Origin: Pontibaca salina | GTDB lineage: Bacteria; Pseudomonadota; Alphaproteobacteria; Rhodobacterales; Rhodobacteraceae | Reading direction: 5' to 3' | Assembly: GCF_016307205.1 (NCBI RefSeq) | Contig: NZ_JAEIJD010000004.1 | Location: 124,001-188,000, forward strand | DNA: 64,000 nucleotides | In this document: one piece after another, positions 49,654 through 57,823 of the stretch | Layout of the letters: the number at the start of each line of letters is the position of its first letter | Numbering within the stretch: position 1 is the stretch's first letter | Made by a program: the position numbers and the translations under genes | Notes under the pieces: model-generated | The model's input: only the letters and a program-made list of their open reading frames with translations | The model's database searches: none | Told to the model about the DNA's origin: nothing

Positions 49654-49685
49654 TTGTGAACACGTCAGACCTTGGCGATGAACAG
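49654..49685 (-). promoter_or_regulatory. TorR-box-like decamers between tmoX and torR
   Basis: On the minus strand CTGTTCATCG (49676-49685, 8 of 10 matches to CTGTTCATAT) and GTGTTCACAA (49654-49663, 7 of 10) are in the same orientation with starts 22 bases apart, i.e. about two helical turns. In E. coli the torR-torC intergenic region carries tor boxes in an equivalent position. Binding is inference. Confidence 0.45.
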
Positions 49686-49737
49686 AGTGGCCAGAGTTGT
49701 GAGTTTTTGTTAATGGGAGGCATGTTTTGAGGATGCA

Positions 49738-50439
49738 ATGACCGACACCCCCCATATCCTGATTATCGAGGATGAGCCGGTTACGCGTGCGACCCTTGCC
49801 GCTTATCTGGACCAGAGCGGCTATCGGATCAGCCAAGCCGACAACGCTGACAGGGCCGAAGCGATCTTATCGCTGGACCCAGCGGATCTATTGCTGATCG
49901 ACATCAATCTGTCGGGCAAAGACGGCTTGCAGATCACCCGCGAACAGCGGGCCCAGTCCGAGGTTGGCATAATCCTGATCAGTGCCCTGACCGATGATGT
50001 CGACCGCATCGTCGGGTTGGAAATCGGCGCTGATGACTATGTTTGCAAACCGTTCAACCGGCGCGAACTTCTGGCGCGGATCAAAAATCTTCTGCGGCGC
50101 ACCACGCAATTGCGTCACATCAATCATCGCACCATCCGGTTTGATGGGTTTGTATTTGATATCGTCGCGCGCCAATTGCGCGGGCCGGATGGCCAGACGA
50201 TCCCACTTACACGCGGCGAATACGAGGTCCTTCGCGTTCTGGTCCGCCATCCGGGCGAGGTGCTTAGCCGGGACGAAATCCTGCTGGGTTTCGCACGCCG
50301 TCACGACAGCGCCTCGGAACGTACCGTCGATGTGCTGATAAAGCGCCTGCGCCAAAAACTTGGCGACGACATCAAGGCGACACGATTCATCACGACATCC
50401 CATGGCGAGGGTTATGTATTTACCGCCGCGATTGGCTGA
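49738..50439 (+). CDS. torR: TorR-like response regulator
   Basis: OmpR-family response regulator, 233 residues. Receiver (1-120) with IIEDEPVTRATL, phosphoacceptor aspartate in LLLIDINLSGKDGL (about residue 55), and the stretch VGLEIGADDYVCKPFNRREL that closely follows E. coli TorR. The winged helix ends with SHGEGYVFTAA, also TorR-like (RTVDVLIKRLRQKL). GAGGATGC precedes the ATG. It is divergent from tmoX and its 3' end overlaps the convergent torS by 28 bases. No torCAD genes are visible. The likely targets are tmoXWV and possibly the liv operon. Confidence 0.85.
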   Translation: MTDTPHILIIEDEPVTRATLAAYLDQSGYRISQADNADRAEAILSLDPADLLLIDINLSGKDGLQITREQRAQSEVGIILISALTDDVDRIVGLEIGADDYVCKPFNRRELLARIKNLLRRTTQLRHINHRTIRFDGFVFDIVARQLRGPDGQTIPLTRGEYEVLRVLVRHPGEVLSRDEILLGFARRHDSASERTVDVLIKRLRQKLGDDIKATRFITTSHGEGYVFTAAIG

Positions 50440-53354
50440 GCAACATGCACATCTGCGATTTGGGCGATGTCCTGGGTTATCGCAGCCGTGGCGTCTCGGG
50501 CCAGCTTTTCGGCCTCGCGGACCAGCTCCTCGACCGCATCCGCTGCGTCCCGTTTCGCTGCCCGTTCGAGATTGCCCAGACAGGCAATCAATTCGTGCAG
50601 ATCAAAGTTAGAGGCGGCTCCAAGGGCGCGATGGGCGTGATTGGCAAGCTCTGCCAAGTTGCGATCCGCTGCTGCCTTGCGGATTTGGCTGATATCCGCG
50701 TCCAGTCGCCCGAGAAAAAGCTGCGCAATTTCGAGGGCACGCGAAGCGCCAAGATCCTTGATCGAGGCTAAGAGAAGATTTGAGCACCGATCTTGTCGTT
50801 TGGGCGATTTGCTGCGCGATGATGGGAAAATCCGGCGCCGGTGTCCGGCCAGAACATCCGCAATCGCCGAGGCTAGCCGTTCCGGAGAAACCGGTTTGGC
50901 CACGAAACAATCCATGCCCGCAGCAAGATGACCGTCGATCTGATCGGGCGAGGCGTGGGCGGAAATGGCGATCAACGGCAATGCGGCGATATTGGGATCA
51001 GGGTGGGCGCGGATCTTCTGGGCAACTTCCAGCCCGTTCATACCCGGCAGATTCACGTCCAGCAATACAAGATTGAACCGGCGCTGGGCGAGTTGCTCGA
51101 GGGCCGCTTCGCCGGTGGCCGCGCAGATCACACAATGGCCCATCCGTTCGAGATAGCTGCGGGCGACTTTACGATTGATTTCGTGGTCTTCGACCACCAG
51201 CACGTCCAGCGGCTCGACCGCGCGCATCGCCGACGGGTGCGTCGGGCCCGGCAGCAAGGTTACATCCGCCTCTTCCAGAGCAACACAAAGGGTAAACACC
51301 GATCCGACATCGGGCGTACTTTCAACCCCCAGCGTTGCGCCCATCGCATCGGCGAACTTGCGGCAGATTGCCAGCCCCAGACCGGTGCCACCATAGGTCC
51401 GCGAAATGTCGCCCTGTTCGAACGGCTCAAAGACGCGTTCGATTGCCTCGGGCGAAATACCCTTGCCGGTGTCGCTGATCTCAAAGAAATACCGATCTGC
51501 GCCATCATTAGCCTCGGGCACCTGCCGCCGCACTCGCAGCACGATCTCGCCTTTGGTCGTGAACTTGAGCGCGTTCGATACCAGATTGAACAGGACCTGG
51601 CGGAGCTTGACCATGTCGCCCGAGACAGCCCGCGGGATGTCACAGGGTATATCGATCAGCAGTTGCACCTCTTTGTCGCGTGCGTTGGGGCGCATCAGTA
51701 GGTCGATATCGTTTACCAGATCAGCAATCGAAAACACCTGGATCGCATTCGGGAATTCCCCGCCTTCGGCGCGCGAATAGTCCAGAATATCGTTCAGCAA
51801 GGCCAGCAAGCTTTCGCCCGATGACAGCGCGGTCTGTACGTCTTCGGTCTGTTTCGCGCCTTTTAGATCATGCGACAGGTTGCGCAGCATCCCTAGAACG
51901 CCATTCATCGGCGTACGGATCTCGTGGCTCATCATCGCGAGAAATTCGGATTTGGCCCGCGTCGCTGCCTCGGCGCGCTCGCGCGCGGCGGCATGGGCGG
52001 TCACTTCGCCGCGCAGTTCTTCGGTCTGTTCGTTTACCAGCCGCTGGAGTTCGTTGCGGTGCCGGAGTAATTCCATCGCATTACGGTCCCGCTCTTCCTG
52101 CAAGGCGCGGTTCGCTAAGGCCTGCTGGCGGAAAAATTCGACCGACTTCTCCATACGGGCGATTTCGTCCTTGCCTTCGGGCCGGACCGCACCATGCAAG
52201 CGCCCAGCGGCCAGCGAAGTCATCCGGTCCGACAATCGGTCCAGCCGCCGCGTGACGTTGCCGCGGATATAGAACCATAGCACCAGAAACGATATCAGCA
52301 GCGCAATGCCGCCGGAAAGCAGACTGCGCGCCTGCACGTCCCGGATTGCCGCTGTGGATTTCGCGCCCAGTGCGGTGGCCCGTGCCTGCGCCGAAAGCGC
52401 CAATGCGTCAGCTTCGCGGCCCAGAACGGTCGAGGTATGGCGCAAAGTATCTTGGCCGGCGGCGATCTGATCGTTCAGCCGCAAGATATCGGCCGAAGCG
52501 GTGAATACGTTGGTTTCCTGCGGTGGCGAATCCACCAGCAGGCTGATGCTGGCGAGCTGATCAGCGGCCTGCGCGGCGCGGCCGGGATCGCGTACTGATG
52601 CAATCCGCCGTTTCACAATGTCGATGCGCTCAGCCAGTTCACCTTCGGTGCGCTCCAGCGTTGCCACGTCGAAAATGCCGGGGATCCGGTTGGCCAGAAG
52701 CCCGATTTCCGAGGTCCGCGAACGCAATTCGAACATCAGCCCCAACTGGAACAGATCAACCTCGATCAGCTTGTCCAGCGCATCAAGCCGTTTCTCCTGC
52801 CGCCCGTCGCCAGGACTGAGATCGTAGATATTCGAGATCACCGCAGATGTTCCCATTTGCGCATTTGCAACCAGCGTGTCAGCCATCTCAAGCAGCGCAT
52901 TGGTCGCCCCGCGGACCAGCGTCAGTTTTGCATCGCGCTCTTCGGTCAGGGCAATCCGCTGGCGCACCAATCGATCCAGCGCATTCATTTGTACCCCAAC
53001 CATTTGCAGGGTCGTCAGAAGCACGCCGTAATCTGGCCTTGCTTGGGTTCCGCTGCGCTGCAACCGTTGTTCCAGCGCAGCGATTTGGGCCAGCAGAAAA
53101 TCTGAACGTTTCTTCCGCTCTGGATGCGTGCTGACCTGCGCCAGTTCCGGGGCCAGCGAGACAATACGCGAGCTTTCCTCAGCGATGCCACGCACTTCGG
53201 CAATGGCAGGGATGGTTTCACCGATCATGCCGGTCTGCACCCGGGCGACGTCGCGCAGTTCGAACCAGCCAAAGACGTTCGCGATCACCGGAAGGCCTGC
53301 AATAACCACAAAGGCCAGCAGAAGACGTGCGCCCAATCCGGAATCTTTGATCAT
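50412..53354 (-). CDS. torS: TorS-like hybrid sensor kinase
   Basis: Membrane hybrid kinase, 980 residues, with full TorS architecture: membrane segment at about 9-30, a roughly 310-residue helical periplasmic sensor, membrane segment at about 344-363, HAMP (about 364-418), coiled coil, HisKA with His477 in MMSHEIRTPMNG, HATPase with FNLVSNALKFT, DTGKGISPEA and GGTGLGLAI, receiver with Asp766 in LVLLDVNLP, and a C-terminal HPt domain with His908 in HAHRALGAA. It should complete a four-step phosphorelay to TorR. It is divergent from torT (74 bases apart) and convergent with torR. Confidence 0.87.
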   Translation of the reverse strand: MIKDSGLGARLLLAFVVIAGLPVIANVFGWFELRDVARVQTGMIGETIPAIAEVRGIAEESSRIVSLAPELAQVSTHPERKKRSDFLLAQIAALEQRLQRSGTQARPDYGVLLTTLQMVGVQMNALDRLVRQRIALTEERDAKLTLVRGATNALLEMADTLVANAQMGTSAVISNIYDLSPGDGRQEKRLDALDKLIEVDLFQLGLMFELRSRTSEIGLLANRIPGIFDVATLERTEGELAERIDIVKRRIASVRDPGRAAQAADQLASISLLVDSPPQETNVFTASADILRLNDQIAAGQDTLRHTSTVLGREADALALSAQARATALGAKSTAAIRDVQARSLLSGGIALLISFLVLWFYIRGNVTRRLDRLSDRMTSLAAGRLHGAVRPEGKDEIARMEKSVEFFRQQALANRALQEERDRNAMELLRHRNELQRLVNEQTEELRGEVTAHAAARERAEAATRAKSEFLAMMSHEIRTPMNGVLGMLRNLSHDLKGAKQTEDVQTALSSGESLLALLNDILDYSRAEGGEFPNAIQVFSIADLVNDIDLLMRPNARDKEVQLLIDIPCDIPRAVSGDMVKLRQVLFNLVSNALKFTTKGEIVLRVRRQVPEANDGADRYFFEISDTGKGISPEAIERVFEPFEQGDISRTYGGTGLGLAICRKFADAMGATLGVESTPDVGSVFTLCVALEEADVTLLPGPTHPSAMRAVEPLDVLVVEDHEINRKVARSYLERMGHCVICAATGEAALEQLAQRRFNLVLLDVNLPGMNGLEVAQKIRAHPDPNIAALPLIAISAHASPDQIDGHLAAGMDCFVAKPVSPERLASAIADVLAGHRRRIFPSSRSKSPKRQDRCSNLLLASIKDLGASRALEIAQLFLGRLDADISQIRKAAADRNLAELANHAHRALGAASNFDLHELIACLGNLERAAKRDAADAVEELVREAEKLARDATAAITQDIAQIADVHVAQPIAAVNT

Positions 53355-53381
53355 CCCGCTCCCCGCGATGTGCGATTGCCG

Positions 53382-53387
53382 TATAAT
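53382..53387 (+). promoter_or_regulatory. Possible -10 box in torS-torT intergenic region
   Basis: TATAAT lies 42 bases before the torT ATG in the 74-base divergent spacer. No convincing -35 was found. The same AT-rich stretch could serve torS in the other direction. Confidence 0.4.
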
Positions 53388-53428
53388 ATAACAGGGTATA
53401 CAGCTTTCAGGGGACGGGAAGGAAAAAG

Positions 53429-54472
53429 ATGAACTTGCGCTGGATTTTGGGGTATTTACTGTTGCCTTTACCGCTTGCGGCAGAGCCTTGGCAGCTTGAG
53501 GTCAGAACAATCCCGTTCGATTATTCCAGCCCCGCAGTCGTCCGCGAATATGACCCTTTGGCCAAGGCTGCGCAGCACTGGACCTTTTGTGTTTCGCTGC
53601 CGCATATGAAGGATGCCTATTACCTCAGCTTCAATTTCGGCATGGTGGAGGAAGCGCGACGTCTGGGCGTCGGTTTCCGGCTGCTCGATGCGGGCGGCTA
53701 TCCCAATCTGGAGCGCCAGATTAAACAGATTGAGGATTGTGTCGCAGAGGGGGCCGATGGGTTGATCGTGGCGACTGTCTCGTTTGCGGGGCTGACGCCG
53801 GCGATCAAGCGCATTGCCGAGCAGATCCCGGTAATTGGCGCGGTCAATGATATTGCGGATGAAGGCATAGCCGCCAAGGCAGCGGTGTCATGGTACGATA
53901 TGGGCAACGCTGCCGGACGGGTTATCGCCGAGCGGCACCCCAAAGGAACGGCGCCGGTCGATTTGGCATGGTTTCCCGGCCCGAAATATTCCGGTTGGGT
54001 GCGCTTCGTCGATGCTGGATTCCGCGACGCGATTGCTGACAGTTCTGCCCGTGTTGTTGCCACCCAATACGGCGATACCGGGCGAGAGATACAGGTGTTG
54101 TTGGTTGAGGAGGTTCTCGAAAACTATCCGCAGGTCGATTATCTGGTTGGCAGTGCGCCGATGGCCGAGGCAGCAGTGTCGATACTGCGCTCAAAAGGGT
54201 TGTCAGAGCGTATCGGAGTGGTTTCAGACTATATGACCCACGCGGTCTACCGTGCGTTACGGCGCGACAAGATCATCGCGGCCCCAACAGATTTCCCGGT
54301 ATTGCAAGGTCGTCTTGCGATCGAAATGGCCGCGCGCGCTGTCGAGGGGAAACTGACGGTGCGCCATGCCGGTCCGCGTATCGAATTGATGACATCGCAA
54401 AATGTCCGCGATATCGGACCCGGAGAATCGCTCGCCCCGCCGAGTTTCGTGCCGACATTCCTGTTAGAGTAG
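53429..54472 (+). CDS. torT: TorT-like periplasmic TMAO-binding protein
   Basis: Periplasmic-binding-protein fold sensor, 347 residues, with a signal peptide (MNLRWILGYLLLPLPLAAEP, cleaved after LAA). In the TMAO system TorT binds TMAO and signals through the TorS periplasmic domain. TorT-like segments include WTFCVSLPHMKDAYYLSFNF with its tryptophan and tyrosines, VVSDYMTHAVYRALRRDKII and the NxGxxxGR-type turn. GGGAAGGA precedes the ATG. It is divergent from torS. The order differs from E. coli but the same three partners are present. Confidence 0.87.
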   Translation: MNLRWILGYLLLPLPLAAEPWQLEVRTIPFDYSSPAVVREYDPLAKAAQHWTFCVSLPHMKDAYYLSFNFGMVEEARRLGVGFRLLDAGGYPNLERQIKQIEDCVAEGADGLIVATVSFAGLTPAIKRIAEQIPVIGAVNDIADEGIAAKAAVSWYDMGNAAGRVIAERHPKGTAPVDLAWFPGPKYSGWVRFVDAGFRDAIADSSARVVATQYGDTGREIQVLLVEEVLENYPQVDYLVGSAPMAEAAVSILRSKGLSERIGVVSDYMTHAVYRALRRDKIIAAPTDFPVLQGRLAIEMAARAVEGKLTVRHAGPRIELMTSQNVRDIGPGESLAPPSFVPTFLLE

Positions 54473-54492
54473 GAGCAGGCGACGCCACCCTA

Positions 54493-55482
54493 TCAGGCGA
54501 TGCGCAGCAAGACCGCTCCTTCACGGCCTCCGTGCTCGACCGCGCGATGAGCCGCAGCACATTGGTCAAAATCGAAAGTTCCCGCGACCGGGCAGGTCAG
54601 CCCGCCCTGTTGCAAAGCGGCGTGAAGGCGCGCGATGACAGCCGCGCGCTGCGCTGTCGGCAGCAGGTAGACCAGCGTCATTTCCAGCGTCACCGCCTTG
54701 AACATCAGCGGATAGAACGGCAGCTCCGGCTCCATCGCCAGCGCCGAGCCATAGGCGCAGATCTGGCCATTCTCGGCGATCACGGCGGTATCTGTGGCAG
54801 CATTCAGGCCGAATTCGACCTCGACGATGCGATCAACGGGCTGGCCATCGTTGGCCGCCAGAATGCGTGCGGTAAGGTCAGGGGCCGTGAAATCCAGCGC
54901 GGCGTGGGCCCCGGCATCCTGCACCCGTTTCAGCCCGGCACCGCGTGCGGTGGCGATCACCCGCGCACCGCCCCAACGGGCCAGTTGCACCGCTAGATGG
55001 CCGACCGTGCCCGCGCCGCCCTGCACCAGCACCGTCTTGCCCGCCACCTCGCCGCCGCCGAACACCGTATGACAGGCAGTGAGGCCGGGAATGCCGAGGG
55101 TCGCGCCGGTTTCCATGTCGACCCCGTCGGGCAGGGCCACCGCCTGTTCGGCGGGCAGCGTGATTTGCTGTGCCGCGGTGCCGAAGGCGCGTTGCCATTG
55201 GCCGTTCCAGATCCACACCCGCTGGCCCAGACGGTCGCGGGACACGCCTGCACCAATGGCCGAGATCACGCCGGCACCGTCGCTATGCGGGATGATGGCC
55301 GGATAGGGCAGTTCGGTCGCACCGGCCCGTGCGCCGGCGCGTGCCTTGACGTCGGACGGATTCACACCCGAGAATTGCAGATCAACCGTGACTTCGCCCG
55401 GAGCCGGATCAGGGCAAGCAATGTCTTCGATCTGCAAGACATCGGCAGCGGTGCCAAAGGCGCGGTAAGTGACAGCTTTCAT
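54493..55482 (-). CDS. Zinc-independent MDR, NADPH:quinone reductase-like
   Basis: Medium-chain dehydrogenase/reductase of the quinone-oxidoreductase type, 329 residues, cytoplasmic. Features: VNPSDVKARAGARAG substrate-side motif, HSDGAGVISAIGAGVS, GNVLVQGG-like nucleotide site seen as VLVQGGAGTVGHLAVQLARWGGA, and a C-terminal FDFDQCAAAHRAVEHGGREG helix. No zinc cysteine set is visible. It is convergent with torT and separated by only 20 bases; no functional link is evident. Confidence 0.88.
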   Translation of the reverse strand: MKAVTYRAFGTAADVLQIEDIACPDPAPGEVTVDLQFSGVNPSDVKARAGARAGATELPYPAIIPHSDGAGVISAIGAGVSRDRLGQRVWIWNGQWQRAFGTAAQQITLPAEQAVALPDGVDMETGATLGIPGLTACHTVFGGGEVAGKTVLVQGGAGTVGHLAVQLARWGGARVIATARGAGLKRVQDAGAHAALDFTAPDLTARILAANDGQPVDRIVEVEFGLNAATDTAVIAENGQICAYGSALAMEPELPFYPLMFKAVTLEMTLVYLLPTAQRAAVIARLHAALQQGGLTCPVAGTFDFDQCAAAHRAVEHGGREGAVLLRIA

Positions 55483-55556
55483 GGCTGGCTCCTGTTGTAG
55501 CGGTCGCCGCTTACCCTAACCGATACGCAGATGTTTGCCAGCAATCGCCTGTGCGC

Positions 55557-56078
55557 TCAGTCGCGCAACTCGTCCGGGGCAACGCCCCACAGGTATTTTT
55601 TGGGGGCCCAGCCGCGATAGCCGCCTGACGAGATATTGCACCACACTGCGTCGCAATCGCCCAGCCGTGCGATAACACCCAGCTCAAAGGCGGCGATGAC
55701 AGGCGATCTTTCGTCAGGGCGGCTGTGTACCTGTAGCATATCATGTTCAACCAGCACCGTGCGCACCCCCGAGAGCAGCGCATAATGCACCCAGCCGCCA
55801 GCACCATCGCGGTCTTGTACCCGGCGCCAATGACCGTGTTCGGCGGTGACCTGCAAGGGGAGGTCGCGCCGCTTGAACACCCAGTCGATACGGTGGCTGA
55901 GCGATGGGCCCCGGCGCACATTGCCCTCGGCGGTCTTGAGCGACACATAACGGGGAAGAGGAAGGTTCGTGCTGCTGCCCCGCTGTTCTGCTGCCTGCGC
56001 GACGCTCTGCCCGAGGCCCGAAGCCGCAATCAAAAGAGCAGCCGCCACCGGACGCCATGCGAATAAGCTAAGTCTCAT
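55557..56078 (-). CDS. Secreted bacterial SH3-domain protein
   Basis: Exported protein of 173 residues with a signal peptide (MRLSLFAWRPVAAALLIAAS..VAQAA) and two SH3-like repeats: GNVRRGPSLSHRIDWVFKR..LPLQVTAEHGHWRRVQD (about 52-90) and MLQVHSRPDERSPVIAAFELG (about 114-134). These usually bind peptidoglycan or other envelope ligands. Alphaproteobacteria often have this protein beside the 2-hydroxyacid dehydrogenase gene, as here (divergent). Confidence 0.88.
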   Translation of the reverse strand: MRLSLFAWRPVAAALLIAASGLGQSVAQAAEQRGSSTNLPLPRYVSLKTAEGNVRRGPSLSHRIDWVFKRRDLPLQVTAEHGHWRRVQDRDGAGGWVHYALLSGVRTVLVEHDMLQVHSRPDERSPVIAAFELGVIARLGDCDAVWCNISSGGYRGWAPKKYLWGVAPDELRD

Positions 56079-56206
56079 TCCTGTCCTGACCTGTTGCCTG
56101 TTCCTGTGGGTCGCGCGATTTTATGCGCAGGGTTCTTGTGCCTCGCCCTGTCCTGCGTCACCATGCCATCGTGCGACATGATTTGAAAAGCGACGGGAGA
56201 GCGGAA

Positions 56207-57193
56207 TTGTCAAGAGATCGCCTGAGTGTTGTCGTTACGCGACGGTTGCCGGAAGCGGTGGAAACCCGCCTGAGCGAACTGTTCGATGTCCGTCTGCGCG
56301 AGGACGACGCCCAGATGACCCGCGAGGAACTGGTCGAGGCAGTCAAGACCGCCGATGTGCTGGTGCCCACGATCACCGACCAAATCGATGCCGGGCTAAT
56401 CGCCCGCGCGGGCGAGCGGCTGAAGCTGATCGCAAACTATGGCGCGGGGGTCGATCACATCGACGTCTCCACCGCGCGCCAGCGGGGGGTTCTGGTGTGC
56501 AATACCCCCGGCGTATTGACCGATGATACCGCCGACATGACGATGGCGCTGATCCTGGCCGTTACCCGTCGCATCCCCGAAGGTCTGGCTGTGATGCAAA
56601 AAGGCGACTGGGCCGGCTGGGCGCCGACTGCCTTCTTGGGCGGGCGGATCAGCGGGCGGCGGCTGGGTATCCTTGGCATGGGCCGGATCGGTCAGGCAGT
56701 CGCCCGACGCGCCGCCGCCTTTGGCATGCAGGTCCATTATCACAACCGCAAACGCGTCCATCCCGACACCGAAGAGGCGCTGGAAGCGACCTATTGGGAA
56801 AGTCTGGACCAGATGGTCGCGCGGATGGACGTGATCTCGATCAACTGCCCATCGACGCCCAGCACCTTTCACCTTATGAATGCGCGCCGGCTGAAGCTGA
56901 TGAAACCCAGCGCGGTGATCGTCAACACGTCGCGCGGCGAGGTGATCGACGAGAACGCCCTGACTCGCATGTTACGTGCTGGCGAAATTGCGGGGGCAGG
57001 GCTGGACGTGTACGAACACGGTACCAACATTAATCCGCGCTTGCGCGCGCAAAACAATGTGGTGCTGCTGCCCCATATGGGATCGGCCACGCTGGAGGGG
57101 CGGATCGAGATGGGTGAAAAGGTGATCATCAACATCAAGACGTTTGAGGATGGCCACCGTCCGCCGGACCAGGTGCTGCCGTCCATGCTGTGA
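56207..57193 (+). CDS. 2-hydroxyacid dehydrogenase (glyoxylate reductase-like)
   Basis: NAD(P)-dependent D-2-hydroxyacid dehydrogenase, 328 residues. Motifs: ANYGAGVDHIDV, nucleotide site LGILGMGRIGQAVARRAAAF, substrate arginine in NTSRGEVIDE and catalytic histidine in LLPHMGSATLEGR. I propose a TTG start at 56207 (MSRDRLSVVVTRRLP) because GGGAGA lies 6 bases upstream and the family begins there; a longer ATG frame at 56123 adds 28 unconserved residues. It is probably cotranscribed with thpR, 10 bases downstream. Confidence 0.9.
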   Translation: MSRDRLSVVVTRRLPEAVETRLSELFDVRLREDDAQMTREELVEAVKTADVLVPTITDQIDAGLIARAGERLKLIANYGAGVDHIDVSTARQRGVLVCNTPGVLTDDTADMTMALILAVTRRIPEGLAVMQKGDWAGWAPTAFLGGRISGRRLGILGMGRIGQAVARRAAAFGMQVHYHNRKRVHPDTEEALEATYWESLDQMVARMDVISINCPSTPSTFHLMNARRLKLMKPSAVIVNTSRGEVIDENALTRMLRAGEIAGAGLDVYEHGTNINPRLRAQNNVVLLPHMGSATLEGRIEMGEKVIINIKTFEDGHRPPDQVLPSML

Positions 57194-57202
57194 GGCTGTG
57201 AC

Positions 57203-57763
57203 ATGCGTTCCTTTGTGGCTATTACCCCGCCGGACATGGTGCGGGAGGCCTTGCTGCGGGTACAGGAAACCCTTCCAATCGGTCGCCCGGTGCCCGGGGA
57301 AAACCTGCACCTGACATTGGCGTTCCTCGACGACCAACCCGAGCAACTCTTGCGCGACCTGCACGAAGAACTGGCCGAAGTCCCTGCGGGGGCATTCGAT
57401 CTCGAACTGGCGGGGCTTGGCGCATTCGGTGGCGCCGCGCCGCGTATCCTGTTCGCACAGGTCGGGCCCAGCGACGCGCTTGACCGGTTGCATCGGGCTG
57501 TTGTCGCGGCAGCACGGCGCGTGGGAATTTCCCTCCCGCGCGAGCGGTTTCGCCCGCATATCACCCTGATCCGGTTTCCGGGGCGGCTTTCATCGCTGTC
57601 CCAACGACAGTTGCGGGGCTTCCTTGATACCCATGCCACGACGCAATTGCCGGGCTTTACGGTGCAGGATTTTACGCTGTTTCACTCGACGCTGCACCGC
57701 GGAGGGGCCCGTCACGAGGAACTGGCCAGCTATGATTTGCGCGAGATTCCGCTCACAATTTGA
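57203..57763 (+). CDS. thpR: RNA 2',3'-cyclic phosphodiesterase
   Basis: Member of the 2H phosphoesterase family (LigT-like), 186 residues, which opens 2',3'-cyclic phosphates on RNA ends. Both HxT motifs are intact: NLHLTLAFL (about 33-41) and RPHITLIRF (about 116-124). The N-terminus MRSFVAITPPD is typical. It follows the dehydrogenase gene by 10 bases. Confidence 0.9.
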   Translation: MRSFVAITPPDMVREALLRVQETLPIGRPVPGENLHLTLAFLDDQPEQLLRDLHEELAEVPAGAFDLELAGLGAFGGAAPRILFAQVGPSDALDRLHRAVVAAARRVGISLPRERFRPHITLIRFPGRLSSLSQRQLRGFLDTHATTQLPGFTVQDFTLFHSTLHRGGARHEELASYDLREIPLTI

Positions 57764-57823
57764 TTGTTGCAGAGCCGCTTGCGGTTACACTGAGACATGG
57801 AATCATCTGCAAAGAAGCGCGTC

